This document shows, one piece after another, positions 11,207-19,581 of a DNA stretch of 27,305 bases; positions within the stretch are counted from its first letter, which is position 1; every line of letters starts with the position of its first letter. Source of the DNA: a virus. The stretch covers positions 1-27,305 of IMG/VR virus record IMGVR_UViG_3300017765_000036; one strand, written 5' to 3'. The position numbers and the translations under genes are program-made. The notes under the pieces were generated by a model. It did no database searches and was not told the origin of the DNA. It was given only the letters and a program-made list of their open reading frames with translations.

Positions 11207-11791
11207 TTAACAATCATCACAAGGACAGAAATTCTTCCAACTATCATAATTTCTAGTTGGTCTTGAATATATACTGTCATACATTATTATTCCATGATTC
11301 TTATAAGTGTTATTGTTACAAGGCTTATTAGATTCATAAGTAGGATATAAACCATTTTGGTCATCATCATTCATATAATCTAACATATCTTTTAAATATA
11401 TTTCAGCCTTTCTGTAAGTATCTTGCTTATAAGCATTTAATTCTGCTGGGTCTATAATAGTAGCAAACTCATCAACATTATGAACGATACCAGCACTACC
11501 ACTATTGCTTTGCACCTCATTTATAACCTCAAATCTAACAAACCAACATAAACATCTTACCAAGAAATCATCCATTAAGGTTTGATTTGCTGTAGTTAAA
11601 GTTCCAGCATGATGTTGTGTTTTTATTTCTTCATAAAACTTATTGCCTATTGCTGATTTTAGATGTGCTAACTCAGAAAGCAATATAGTATTGTCAGATA
11701 TTAAATAAGGGTCTGTATTAGCATTAGTAAAACTATTACTTATAACTTCTGCCCCTGTTACTAAAGGATTGTATTTGTTTACGTTTGCCAT
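11207..11791 (-). CDS. Head-tail adaptor/connector protein (194 aa)
   Basis: This helical protein lies right after the portal. It has an ordered series of amphipathic helices (ILLSELAHLKSAIGNKFYEEI, LMDDFLVRCLCWFVRFEVI, YRKAEIYLKDMLDYM) like the gp6/gp15-type adaptors and the DUF6712-like connectors in Bacteroidota phages. The C-terminus is Asn/Tyr/Cys-rich and ends CPCDDC. The role would be to form the ring below the portal. The start is ATG 11791-11789, two bases after the portal stop. Confidence 0.6.
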   Translation of the reverse strand: MANVNKYNPLVTGAEVISNSFTNANTDPYLISDNTILLSELAHLKSAIGNKFYEEIKTQHHAGTLTTANQTLMDDFLVRCLCWFVRFEVINEVQSNSGSAGIVHNVDEFATIIDPAELNAYKQDTYRKAEIYLKDMLDYMNDDDQNGLYPTYESNKPCNNNTYKNHGIIMYDSIYSRPTRNYDSWKNFCPCDDC

Positions 11792-11793
11792 AT

Positions 11794-13137
11794 TTATTCT
11801 TGTGTTTCGCTATTAATTTCAGTTACTTGCAAATCTCCTGCATCATCATCTCCTTTACCATCTGCATCATCATCTCTAGTAACAATAATCTGCTCTCTAT
11901 CAGTCAAGAACATATTACCCTCTTCAAGCATTGGTAAATCCTCATCTAACATTCTTCTTTGCTCGTTAATAGTAAGTATCTGCTTAGGGTCAATCTGAGT
12001 AGCAAAACTAATTGGTGGTTCATAATGAATAACTAATTCCTCTGGCAAGAAACCTAACTCTTTATATAGAACCGTTCTAATTCCATTTAATAATAAATCA
12101 GAAGTGTCTTTAATTACAGTAGTCATTGCTAAGTCATAAGCAATTCTAATCTCACTACCTGTATTATTCATTTTACCAGAACTTACTAAACCACTTAATG
12201 ATGGCTGCCATCTATGTGCAGTTACAATATTCTGGTCAGTAATACGTTGTAAGTCTATCCAACTACCTTCTTGGTCATCTTTTATAATCTGAACATTAGC
12301 CTGTGCTGAGTCCCCATTCTTAACGATAAACATTATCTTGCCATTATTCCCATCTCCAACAAACCTCTTTTGTGCTTCTCTTACTAATTTCTTTGCTTCT
12401 TCTTCTCCCATATCTCCATTAATCTCAACGATTGCTGAAGGTTGGAAGCCATTTTTAAATTTTGTGTGATTCCATTTTCCAATTTCATAATCAACTGCAA
12501 TATGCTCTAATGCAGCAACATAATCTGGTAAACCATAGAATTGGAATGTAGGCTCATAATCTTTAAATTGAACTACAAATCTACTACCTCTAACTCTTGG
12601 GTAAAGAGGAATAATAGATAACTTGTCTTTCATAGTGTTGTACTTTGCCCAGTCTGGGTGTACATACACTTCTTTCTTGTTTTTAGATGCTCTAACAGTA
12701 GTTGCATCAATATGATATAGGTTTAGTCCACCATCATATAAAACTCCTTCTAAGTAAGCATTTCCAAAAGTGTAATAATCATCTGCTAATTTCTTGAAAA
12801 ACTCTCTTAAAGATTCTCCATCTGCATTTACATCTTTTATATATTCTTTTACATCTTCATTACTCGTAACAAACTTAGCACCACTTGTAAAAACTGCCTT
12901 CTGAGCCAAAACACTTCTATGAGTAGAAGATTTACGCTTTAATTCTGCTAAGTATTGAGGGAATAAATTATTAGTACCAAAAGGAATGAACTTAGTTCTT
13001 ACCTTTGATAAGTCTTGTGGTTCTTCAATATGTTCAGGTATTGCTAAATTAAAAACACCAAACTCAAAAGTATTAGTCTTTTTTGTTTGAAGATTTTTTA
13101 CCTGACTTTTTGTCCTTGTTTGCTTTCTTTGGCTCAT
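11794..13137 (-). CDS. Portal protein (447 aa)
   Basis: The layout matches portal proteins: a basic N-terminus, then FIPFGTNNLFPQYLAEL and a clip/wing region with LADDYYTFGNAYLEGVLYD; a middle part KWNHTKFKNGFQPSAIVEIN; then QRITDQNIVTAHRWQPSLSG, the crown-side helix; and a Asp-rich end (DDDADGKGDDDAGD). The size, 447 residues, is normal. Twelve copies would form the DNA gate of the capsid vertex. The gene begins 65 bp inside the preceding small gene, with no other Met available, and is followed directly by the adaptor gene. Confidence 0.85.
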   Translation of the reverse strand: MSQRKQTRTKSQVKNLQTKKTNTFEFGVFNLAIPEHIEEPQDLSKVRTKFIPFGTNNLFPQYLAELKRKSSTHRSVLAQKAVFTSGAKFVTSNEDVKEYIKDVNADGESLREFFKKLADDYYTFGNAYLEGVLYDGGLNLYHIDATTVRASKNKKEVYVHPDWAKYNTMKDKLSIIPLYPRVRGSRFVVQFKDYEPTFQFYGLPDYVAALEHIAVDYEIGKWNHTKFKNGFQPSAIVEINGDMGEEEAKKLVREAQKRFVGDGNNGKIMFIVKNGDSAQANVQIIKDDQEGSWIDLQRITDQNIVTAHRWQPSLSGLVSSGKMNNTGSEIRIAYDLAMTTVIKDTSDLLLNGIRTVLYKELGFLPEELVIHYEPPISFATQIDPKQILTINEQRRMLDEDLPMLEEGNMFLTDREQIIVTRDDDADGKGDDDAGDLQVTEINSETQE

Positions 13138-13294
13138 CTTTAGTTTTTGTAGTTGATAATTTTTCTATTAAATCAGTCGCCCCTAAATCTTCATAAGCAT
13201 ACGCTAATTCTTCTTGCGTTGCTGATGCTGTTCTTATAACACCATTAGTTCCATGATAAATTGTTACTCTTTTTAACGCTTTATATTTTGCCAT
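13073..13294 (-). CDS. Small Lys-rich protein before the portal (73 aa)
   Basis: The frame opens at 13351, but MAKYKALKRVTIYHGTNGVI at ATG 13294-13292 is the more natural start: compact strand-rich N-terminus, then a helix (QEELAYAYEDLGATDLIEKL) and a Lys/Ser tail (residues 52-73). The folded part resembles small phage proteins placed between structural genes (FluMu/gp-like head proteins), without firm identity. Its 3' end overlaps the portal start by 65 bp. It lies downstream of a terminator-like hairpin at 13356-13415, so its upstream signals need care. Confidence 0.5.
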   Translation of the reverse strand: MAKYKALKRVTIYHGTNGVIRTASATQEELAYAYEDLGATDLIEKLSTTKTKDEPKKANKDKKSGKKSSNKKD

Positions 13295-13355
13295 AATTGT
13301 ATAAATTTTTAAGTGTGATAAATCTACAATATTATTTGAGCAATCACACATTATT

Positions 13356-13415
13356 AAAAAAATATATTAATAGGGTTACGTTTAAAACATTTTACGATAA
13401 AATACCAACCTATTA
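13356..13415 (-). terminator. Terminator-like inverted repeat after the tube-like gene
   Basis: On the minus strand TAATAGGTT (13415-13407) pairs with AACCCTATTA (13377-13368, one bulged base), enclosing a smaller TTTTA-TCG-TAAAA hairpin, and is followed five bases later by T7 (13362-13356). It lies in the 136-bp gap between the stop at 13431 and the probable start at 13294. The long loop makes it weaker than the 14061 hairpin. Confidence 0.4.
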
Positions 13416-13430
13416 GTATATATTTATTTA

Positions 13431-14024
13431 TTATGTTGTTGTTGCTGTTAAAGCAGATGTGTCAACTACAAGACCTGCACCAGTTGCTGGGTCATATTGT
13501 CTTGGAAGTTCAAATTGTCTAGCCATTAAGTTAACAGTTATACCATTCTCATCAGAATAAGCAGCACCTGTACCCCCCTCCATACTTGCTAAATTTAAGA
13601 AAGTTTGGTTTTTAGAAGGAACATCCTCATTTGCATATTTTTCACTTAACCCTACAACTAATTTTTCATCATTTGTAGTTACAATTATTGCCATCATACA
13701 AGTATTAAGCATTGCTTGTAATTCGTGCATCCTAGAATTGTTTATTTGAGGTATCATATAATTAACACCACACTCAAATGCTGTTGAGCCATTTTCTTTA
13801 GTTGCGTTTATGGTTAATGCAGCAGTTTCATTTTTAAATTCAAAAACAAACCAATTTGCTGTTGAACCACCCCCACTAGTGATTTTTGTTACATCATGCT
13901 TACCTGCAGCATTACTATAAGTAACAACATCATCAGCAGCAAAACTTCTTAAGCATATTTGCTTTATTCCGCCTGTGCTTTGTAGGGCTGTACAATCCAC
14001 CCCTATACCAGTATCTATTGCCAT
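13431..14024 (-). CDS. Major tail tube-like structural protein (197 aa)
   Basis: The N-terminus GVDCTALQSTGGIKQICLRSF, the strand pattern WFVFEFKNETAALTINATKE with G-S-T, a middle helix with IPQINNSRMHELQAMLN, and the end YSDENGITVNLMARQFELP follow a protein I know from many Bacteroidota siphophages, where it is taken as the tail tube or a major structural protein. It lies right behind the capsid gene and is framed by terminator-like hairpins on both sides, so its dose may be set separately. A head role cannot be ruled out. Confidence 0.6.
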   Translation of the reverse strand: MAIDTGIGVDCTALQSTGGIKQICLRSFAADDVVTYSNAAGKHDVTKITSGGGSTANWFVFEFKNETAALTINATKENGSTAFECGVNYMIPQINNSRMHELQAMLNTCMMAIIVTTNDEKLVVGLSEKYANEDVPSKNQTFLNLASMEGGTGAAYSDENGITVNLMARQFELPRQYDPATGAGLVVDTSALTATTT

Positions 14025-14060
14025 TTTATTATTATTTTATTAATTATTAAAAAGTAATTA

Positions 14061-14085
14061 AGAGAGGAGGACTAGCCTCCCCTCT
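14061..14085 (-). terminator. Hairpin behind the major capsid gene
   Basis: AGAGGGGAGG (14085-14076) pairs with CCTCCTCTCT (14070-14061) around the loop CTAGT, with one G-U pair. The 10-bp GC-rich stem is followed by TTAATTACTTTTT. It lies 16 bp past the capsid stop and 37 bp before the next ATG. As an intrinsic or leaky terminator it would make capsid transcripts exceed those of downstream genes; it may also protect the 3' end. Confidence 0.65.
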
Positions 14086-14101
14086 GTTATTACATTATTG
14101 T

Positions 14102-15109
14102 TTAGTAGAAGATTCCCCATTGAACAAGTGAAGGGTACAAGAATTGTACACCTAACTTGAAGTAACCTCTGAAGAACATTTTTTCTTCTAAATCATCATA
14201 GAATACTTTGAAAGAGCCTTCTGGGTCAGTAACATCAGAACCTATAATTAAGTTCTCAACTGCACAGTAACAAGCACCTTCCGTTCCATTAACACCACCT
14301 CTTAGGAACATTGCTGGGTCTGTGTCTGCTAAAATAGTATCCCACTCGTACATAGGTACTAATTCAACACCTCTAAACTTAACTACTAATACACCATCTT
14401 GTTGATTAGTAATTGCTAAGTCTGCAGAAGTTCCTTCTAAGTTTTCTAAGTAAGCATTGTAAGTCTTAGGAGATACAAATATCTTCTTGTCTCCTGCAGG
14501 AACTTGTTGTAATGCTGCTGGTGCAGAGTCATACATAGTTCTTAAAAGAGAAAGTGCTTCTGCTGCTGTAGGTGCTGTAGGTGCTACTGCACTTAACTCA
14601 GTTCTTGATGATAATGGAGTTCCTGAACCCATTAATTTCATCCATCCATCCATTTGGTTGTAATCTGATGAACCACTTGCAGTGTCGCCACCCCATGCTA
14701 ATCTTACAACATCTTGTGCAATACCATTTACAGCACGATTTACAATCGCATCTGCTAATTGAGTTCCTTCAATATTATTTACATCTACACCACTTCTATA
14801 CATTTCCTCAATGTAAGTTCCGTAAAACTGATCAGTACATTGTGATAAAGCAACTCTCATTCTTCCTGCTGTTAACACTTTGTCATCTACATTAAAAGTT
14901 CCTGCTTCAGCAGCATTACACGCTGCTTGTTTTCTTACTATTTTTGTTAGAGCAGCAGAAGTGTAAACATTCATTTTATGTTTAACATTAGGGATAACTC
15001 TATAGTTACGCATAATGTCATCACTTCTAAATACTGGCTCGTAAAATATTTCATTTAAGTTTGCACCACTATAAGTTGCTGCAATACTATTTGTTGCTAC
15101 ATTTGCCAT
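14102..15109 (-). CDS. Major capsid protein, HK97-like (335 aa)
   Basis: The features are those of HK97-fold capsid proteins: an N-terminal arm, an E-loop region near residues 40-75, the spine helix with ADAIVNRAVNGIAQDVVRLAWGGD, the P-domain DKKIFVSPKTYNAYLENLEG, a FRGVELVPMYEWD stretch, and the A-domain/strand end KVFYDDLEEKMFFRGYFKLG. It comes right after the protease-scaffold gene, the canonical pair. The leader AATAAAAAAAATG lacks a Shine-Dalgarno box. A GC-rich hairpin follows its stop. About 335 residues is typical for such capsids. Confidence 0.85.
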   Translation of the reverse strand: MANVATNSIAATYSGANLNEIFYEPVFRSDDIMRNYRVIPNVKHKMNVYTSAALTKIVRKQAACNAAEAGTFNVDDKVLTAGRMRVALSQCTDQFYGTYIEEMYRSGVDVNNIEGTQLADAIVNRAVNGIAQDVVRLAWGGDTASGSSDYNQMDGWMKLMGSGTPLSSRTELSAVAPTAPTAAEALSLLRTMYDSAPAALQQVPAGDKKIFVSPKTYNAYLENLEGTSADLAITNQQDGVLVVKFRGVELVPMYEWDTILADTDPAMFLRGGVNGTEGACYCAVENLIIGSDVTDPEGSFKVFYDDLEEKMFFRGYFKLGVQFLYPSLVQWGIFY

Positions 15110-15121
15110 TTTTTTTATTTT

Positions 15122-15532
15122 TTAGTTATTAAATTTATTTCTAATTCTTTCAGCCATTGCATTGTAAAAACCTGCATTAGCATCTTCTTTTTTGTTTTCA
15201 ACTACTGCAGGGTCTGCTTCAGTTTCAATTTCAGTACCTTTAGCATCTGCTTTGTTGATTTTAGCGTTTAACGCTTCTACTTCGCTAGTTAAAGTTTCAT
15301 TAGTTCCTTTTGCAGTCGCTAACTCTTCTTCCAATGAAGTGATTTTGCTTGACAACTCTATATTGTTAGACTCAAATTCTGAAATTTTGTTTTTTATATC
15401 ATCATTATCACCTAAGTTAACAGTTATCATAGTTTCTTCAGCAACATCTTTTGAAACTTTTACATCACCTTTTACAGTAGCAACAATTTCATCAACCTTA
15501 CTGTTAAACCATTCTTTTAACTCATTAGTCAT
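15122..15532 (-). CDS. Probable nested scaffold gene within the protease gene (136 aa)
   Basis: The ATG at 15532-15530 lies in frame (Met209), exactly at the start of the scaffold. It is preceded by ATAAATAACAAAAAAATG, the same A-rich leader as at independent genes such as the capsid (ATAAAAAAAATG). The region just before (SININNKK) is an unstructured link. Lambda C/Nu3 works the same way: full protease plus excess free scaffold from one gene. That family precedent plus the leader makes this likely; no direct proof exists here. Confidence 0.5.
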   Translation of the reverse strand: MTNELKEWFNSKVDEIVATVKGDVKVSKDVAEETMITVNLGDNDDIKNKISEFESNNIELSSKITSLEEELATAKGTNETLTSEVEALNAKINKADAKGTEIETEADPAVVENKKEDANAGFYNAMAERIRNKFNN

Positions 15533-16156
15533 TTTTTTGTTATTTATATTAATACTTAATTTATTTTGTATTTCTTCTTGTGTGATGTTTTTAAACTTAG
15601 ACACATCATACTTAGCAGCGACTTTAATAGAATCAGAGATAGTGTCAATAAAACCAAGTTCATACGCTTCTTGAGCATTTAACCAAGTTTCCTCATCCAT
15701 CATTTCAGCAAGAACATCATTAGATAATCCTGTCTTTTTTCTATAAATGTCTGTCAGTTCACTTGAGATTTTATCAAGAGTTTCTGCTGTTTTTCTCATA
15801 TCTTTAGCCTCACCCATTGTACCTCCCCAAGCGTTATGTATCATAAACAAAGAATTTTCTGCCATAACAACCTCATCTGCACCAAGAGCAATAATAGTAG
15901 CAATACTCGCTGCTATCCCCTCAATATAAACTGTAGTCTTAGCCTCTCTCCTTTTGATTACATTGTACATTGCCATACCATCAAATACATCACCACCCAA
16001 ACTGTTAATGCGTAAGTTGATCGGCATATCTTTTAAACCTTTAATGTCATTTATAAACTCTTGTGCAGTTACACCATAAGTTCCTATTTCATCAAAGATA
16101 TATACATCAGTAACATCTGATGCTTTATTTTGAATGTTATACCATTTTTCTGTCAT
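15122..16156 (-). CDS. ClpP/S49-type prohead protease fused to scaffold (344 aa)
   Basis: Residues 15-185 are a ClpP-like serine protease: SLGGDVFDG near 52-60, catalytic S84 in EGIAASIATI, H107 in LFMIHNAW, and an acid residue in the DEETWLNAQEAYELGFID block (D154 as in ClpP). Residues 209-320 are a scaffold with a long coiled coil (KISEFESNNIELSSKITSLE onward), acidic and Thr/Lys-rich. The C-terminus ends MAERIRNKFNN, like other scaffold ends that bind capsid. It matures the prohead and is then destroyed. The start is ATG 16156-16154; the capsid gene follows 12 bp later. Met209 may be a second start. Confidence 0.85.
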   Translation of the reverse strand: MTEKWYNIQNKASDVTDVYIFDEIGTYGVTAQEFINDIKGLKDMPINLRINSLGGDVFDGMAMYNVIKRREAKTTVYIEGIAASIATIIALGADEVVMAENSLFMIHNAWGGTMGEAKDMRKTAETLDKISSELTDIYRKKTGLSNDVLAEMMDEETWLNAQEAYELGFIDTISDSIKVAAKYDVSKFKNITQEEIQNKLSININNKKMTNELKEWFNSKVDEIVATVKGDVKVSKDVAEETMITVNLGDNDDIKNKISEFESNNIELSSKITSLEEELATAKGTNETLTSEVEALNAKINKADAKGTEIETEADPAVVENKKEDANAGFYNAMAERIRNKFNN

Positions 16157-16193
16157 AGAGGCAAAAATATAATTAAAGTAAAGTTTATTTACC

Positions 16194-16550
16194 TTATTTT
16201 CTTACAAAACTTTTAATATGTGACATTATTACAAGGAGCAGCCTTTTTCTTTCTTTGTAAACTATATTTTGTGATTGACTCTCGCTTATATCGTATTTAA
16301 TAGATAAATCCATCCAAGTGTGTGTTCTGCTGCCTTTATTAGTGGTCAACATTCTGTCAAAATCTACAATAACCATATAGTTTCTAAGTCTTTTAGGTTC
16401 TACAATACCCTTCTCAACAAGATGTCTAACCATATCTTTACAAGTTGGAGAGTCTCCAAATCTTTTTTCTAACTCAGTACCAAGAATTTCAATAAAGTCA
16501 AAAACTACATCTACTTTATTTTGTCTTTGCTTTTGTTTTTTTTGAGCCAT
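16194..16550 (-). CDS. HTH protein next to the head module (118 aa)
   Basis: The sequence is basic at the start (MAQKKQKQRQNK). Then come helices ending in a helix-turn-helix: TWMDLSIKYDISESQSQNIVYKER (about 81-104), similar to sigma region 4 or small-terminase HTHs. The centre DMVRHLVEKGIVEPKRLRNYMVIVDFDRML is of a kind seen in Bacteroidota phages. Its site directly before the protease is where small terminases can lie, so this is one candidate for DNA recognition in packaging, unproven. A 37-bp gap precedes the protease start; its own start overlaps the upstream gene by 35 bp. Confidence 0.5.
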   Translation of the reverse strand: MAQKKQKQRQNKVDVVFDFIEILGTELEKRFGDSPTCKDMVRHLVEKGIVEPKRLRNYMVIVDFDRMLTTNKGSRTHTWMDLSIKYDISESQSQNIVYKERKRLLLVIMSHIKSFVRK

Positions 16551-16827
16551 TAGATTTTTTAGTTGTTTTTTTAGGAGTGCTTTCTATTTCAATCCATTCA
16601 TCAACCATTGTTTCCCAAAATTTACATATTGCTTTTCTGCAAGAAGTGCAATTTATATCTTGCTTTTGTGCAGGAAACATTAAATGCCACTCTGCAAACA
16701 TTATGTTCAATGATTCAGAATGATAAGTTGTAAAGTTTCTTGTGTGTTTTTGATTTTTGATAACAGCCTCTGTCATCATTCTTCTTTTTGTTTTACTGTA
16801 ATTTTCAGCGATTTCTTTAAAATTCAT
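16516..16827 (-). CDS. Hypothetical protein with C-x-x-C pair and Lys-rich tail (103 aa)
   Basis: The start chosen is ATG 16827-16825 (MNFKEIAENYSKTKRRMMTE); an upstream TTG extends the frame to 16866 but is poor. The middle WHLMFPAQKQDINCTSCRKAICKFWE holds C-T-S-C plus one more Cys, and the C-terminus is Lys/Thr/Ser-rich and basic. I do not know the family, though small Cys-containing proteins at this place recur in related phages from memory. It is between the zinc-ribbon gene and the HTH gene. DNA or protein binding is possible. Confidence 0.5.
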   Translation of the reverse strand: MNFKEIAENYSKTKRRMMTEAVIKNQKHTRNFTTYHSESLNIMFAEWHLMFPAQKQDINCTSCRKAICKFWETMVDEWIEIESTPKKTTKKSNGSKKTKAKTK

Positions 16828-16837
16828 AGTGATTTTT

Positions 16838-17032
16838 TTACCATTTATTTTGTGGACACTTACCAAAGAACTCTTTTGTTAAAGCAGTTTTTGCATCTAG
16901 GAAGCATTTGCAATCAGCACACCTTGCTCCCCATTTTATCTTTGGTCTTTTAAGTAACATAAAGTTTCGGTAAAAACTACAACTTTTACATATATCTAAT
17001 CTTTCTAATTTGGTTTTTTTGTCAACAAACAT
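16838..17032 (-). CDS. Small zinc-ribbon protein (64 aa)
   Basis: Cys pairs ICKSCSFYRN and ARCADCKCF, with a further Cys in GKCPQNKW, give a zinc ribbon of the short phage type (CxxC-n-CxxCxC-n-C). The rest is basic. It starts at ATG 17032-17030, inside the last codons of the 28-residue membrane peptide, just downstream of the tape measure gene. Proteins with this motif are common among tail/head genes in Bacteroidota phages; their role is not known to me. Confidence 0.6.
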   Translation of the reverse strand: MFVDKKTKLERLDICKSCSFYRNFMLLKRPKIKWGARCADCKCFLDAKTALTKEFFGKCPQNKW

Positions 17033-17108
17033 TTGTTAGTATTCCTAAAGTTAATATTATTACAAGTAATGAAAGGTATATCACATATATTTTGGTTTCT
17101 TCTTTCAT
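17022..17108 (-). CDS. Membrane microprotein (28 aa)
   Basis: ATG 17108-17106 lies two bases behind the tape measure stop. The product is MKEETKIYVIYLSLLVIIL then TLGILTNVC: charged lead, then one transmembrane helix. It runs 11 nt into the zinc-ribbon gene. It resembles in type the 29- and 44-residue peptides at 3304-3393 and 3152-3286. The gap before the zinc-ribbon gene would otherwise be 78 bp, long for this operon, which helps the case. Confidence 0.45.
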   Translation of the reverse strand: MKEETKIYVIYLSLLVIILTLGILTNVC

Positions 17109-17110
17109 AA

Positions 17111-19570
17111 CTATATTCTAGCATCAGATTGTATTACACTTACTGAATTTTGACTATCTGTAATGTCAGCCTCTACTACAACTACTTTGCTTCCATTTGA
17201 CATAGCCCCCATCATTTGATTTTGTCCTATAGCATTGAATTGCTGTTGGCTAAATTGAGGTTGATTAAGCATCCCTCCATCTGCAAACTTAACACCACCA
17301 CCTGCAGCGTTCATTGCTGATAATTGATTTCTAAACATTGATGTGCTTCTTTTATTTATAACAGCCTCACCGCCTTCTAATTCAACTACTCTTCCTCCTA
17401 CTGCAAACTTCTCACCTCCCTGTGCGTGTGACCTACCATGAACCATACCACCATTGGCAAACTCTTCAATCATTCCGCCATTTGCATATTTTTGTGCCTG
17501 TATTACTGCTGCCTGTATAACACCTGCACCTATGGCAAAAGGTATTTGTGCTAATGCTATTGGTGCTGCGGCTAGTGTGAATGGATTAGATGCTAATATT
17601 GCTGCTTGTATTTTTATTTTAGCAACAGCAGCAGCAGTTTCAACTAGAATTTCTAATAGTGCAAACTTTTTCTTTTCTTCAAAAGCCTTTCTTGATATTC
17701 TTTCTACTCCTGCTTCATATTCTTCTTGAGTTATAAGTCCTGCTTCTTTTCTTTCCTCTAACAATTTTTTATCTCTCTCGGCTTGTCTGTCTATATTTCT
17801 TGCCTCTATTGTAAAAATTGCATCTGCTGCTTGAACCGCTAAATCTAATTGTTGTTGCTTTATGTCTTGTTGTTGTCTGAAAGACTCTACCTGTGCATCT
17901 GCTACTTGCTTAATTCTATCTATTTCATTATCTAATATCTGAGCATTTAGGTCTGCGGTATCATTACCAAACCTTTGGTATAAACCTAACATATTAGCCA
18001 AATGTAATTGTTCTTTGGTAAATGCTAATTCATCAAATTCATCTTGTGTTATCTGTTGATTAATAAGTTGATTTTTTAATAAAGACATTTCCTCAGTAAA
18101 ATGATTTTGTAAAAGTTTTTCATCTTCTGCAAACGCATCTTTTTCATCTTCAAGTCCCTTTACACCCCCTATTAAACCTTGAGATTGTGATGCTTTGTTA
18201 GATAATTTTAATTGTCTTTCTACTTCATCATTTGTTTTTTCTAATGTTTTATTAAAATCTTCACCATCCTCTGATGCACTTAAGTACCTAAAACCTAATT
18301 CACCTAATAAAACAGCGAGTAGTCCAACTCCTGTTCTAGCCATTGCACCCCTAGTTATTGTTAATTGTGTGTTAAGTGCAGTTGTTGCTATTCTCCAAGC
18401 GGCAGTTGCTTTTGTTGCAGCCAACACTCCTAATCTGTATAACCCAATAAACTTAATTATGTTTACTATGTTTGTAATCCACTTAGCGGTTGCATCTGAG
18501 TTGTCTGTTAATTTATTAAATAATGAAGTTAAATTTCGTATAATTCTTCTAAGTCCACCTCCTAATTTGTCTACAAGCACAATAGATAGACCTTGCGTTG
18601 CTGACCTAAATCGTTTAAAATCACCCTCTAAAGTATCACCAATAATATCAGACATTTCTTCTGCACTTCCATTTGCTCTATCTAATTCATTTGTTAATTT
18701 AAATATTCTATCTGAACCTATAATCATTTGATTGAAAGCAGCAACCTGCCTTAAATCAACTAACTCCATTATATCTGCATTTGAAAGACCTGCATCATTT
18801 AGTTTGTTTAATGCTATTTGCAAATCATCCGCACTATGAACAGTAAACCCTAAAAACTTAGAGAGGTCTGATGAGGGGTCTTGCATTTTTAAAAATATAT
18901 TCCTTAAAGATGTACCTGCAATAGATGCTTCAATACCTGCATCTGTTAATGCACCCATAACAGCAGTAGTAGCCTCTAAACTAATTCCTGCACTTGCTGC
19001 AATAGGTGCAACTTTGGTCATAGATGTTTGAAACTTTTCTATATCTAAAGCAGAAGATGTAAATGCTTTTGCCATCACATCTACCACTCTACCTGTTTCA
19101 CTAGCATCTAAAGCAAAACCTCTTACCGCAGCACCTGCTACTATTGCTGCTCTACCTAAATCAACATCTGTTGCTGTTGCTAGTAATAAAGTGGCTTCTT
19201 GAGCCTCTAATATCTCTTTAGTTGAAAATCCTAATTTACCAAAATTAGTTTGTAACTCTGCAACTTGTTGTGCGGTAAAGAATGTACTTCTACCTAATTG
19301 TTGTGCAGTTTTATTTAAGTCCCCAAAATCTTTTTCACTTGCACCAGTTACTGCTCTAACTTTCGCCATTTGAAATTCAAATTCTCTAAAACTTCTAATA
19401 GCGTTAGACACTGTTGAAGTGATTTGTCTGAAAGCAGCAACAGCACCTAAGATTCCAGCAGTCATCCTTCCAAAACTCTTAGTTGTAGTTCCAGTTCTTT
19501 TTTCTAATCTTTGTAAATCTTTTTCTCCTTGTACGACTACCTGTACTACTATCTTCTCTGTATTTGCCAT
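17111..19570 (-). CDS. Tape measure protein (819 aa)
   Basis: Residues about 55-330 are the TP901 tape-measure domain (AKVRAVTGASEKDFGDLNK, AQQVAELQTNFGKLGFSTKE, then GITLEATTAVMGALTDAG-like stretch). A hydrophobic mid-part (360-430) and long helical coils with Gln/Asp/Leu (460-640, e.g. FRQQQDIKQQQLDLAVQAAD) follow. Next is an Ala-rich hydrophobic stretch (645-690), and the end is Gly-rich (NGGM repeats, GGEAVINKRSTSMFRNQLSAM). At roughly 0.15 nm per residue, it predicts a tail near 120 nm. The gene is upstream of the head genes here, unlike the usual order. Confidence 0.9.
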   Translation of the reverse strand: MANTEKIVVQVVVQGEKDLQRLEKRTGTTTKSFGRMTAGILGAVAAFRQITSTVSNAIRSFREFEFQMAKVRAVTGASEKDFGDLNKTAQQLGRSTFFTAQQVAELQTNFGKLGFSTKEILEAQEATLLLATATDVDLGRAAIVAGAAVRGFALDASETGRVVDVMAKAFTSSALDIEKFQTSMTKVAPIAASAGISLEATTAVMGALTDAGIEASIAGTSLRNIFLKMQDPSSDLSKFLGFTVHSADDLQIALNKLNDAGLSNADIMELVDLRQVAAFNQMIIGSDRIFKLTNELDRANGSAEEMSDIIGDTLEGDFKRFRSATQGLSIVLVDKLGGGLRRIIRNLTSLFNKLTDNSDATAKWITNIVNIIKFIGLYRLGVLAATKATAAWRIATTALNTQLTITRGAMARTGVGLLAVLLGELGFRYLSASEDGEDFNKTLEKTNDEVERQLKLSNKASQSQGLIGGVKGLEDEKDAFAEDEKLLQNHFTEEMSLLKNQLINQQITQDEFDELAFTKEQLHLANMLGLYQRFGNDTADLNAQILDNEIDRIKQVADAQVESFRQQQDIKQQQLDLAVQAADAIFTIEARNIDRQAERDKKLLEERKEAGLITQEEYEAGVERISRKAFEEKKKFALLEILVETAAAVAKIKIQAAILASNPFTLAAAPIALAQIPFAIGAGVIQAAVIQAQKYANGGMIEEFANGGMVHGRSHAQGGEKFAVGGRVVELEGGEAVINKRSTSMFRNQLSAMNAAGGGVKFADGGMLNQPQFSQQQFNAIGQNQMMGAMSNGSKVVVVEADITDSQNSVSVIQSDARI

Positions 19571-19581
19571 ATCTTTATATA

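Noticed and set aside
15192-15674. Long plus-strand frames opposite the protease, capsid and tape measure genes (also 14581-14895, 18195-18731)
   Set aside because: They are antisense to clearly recognised minus-strand genes, have no leader or promoter, and show only the low-complexity composition expected of reverse frames.
16162-16169. TATTTTTG box (minus strand) just ahead of the protease gene
   Set aside because: No TTTG at a suitable distance upstream, and such A/T words are common here.
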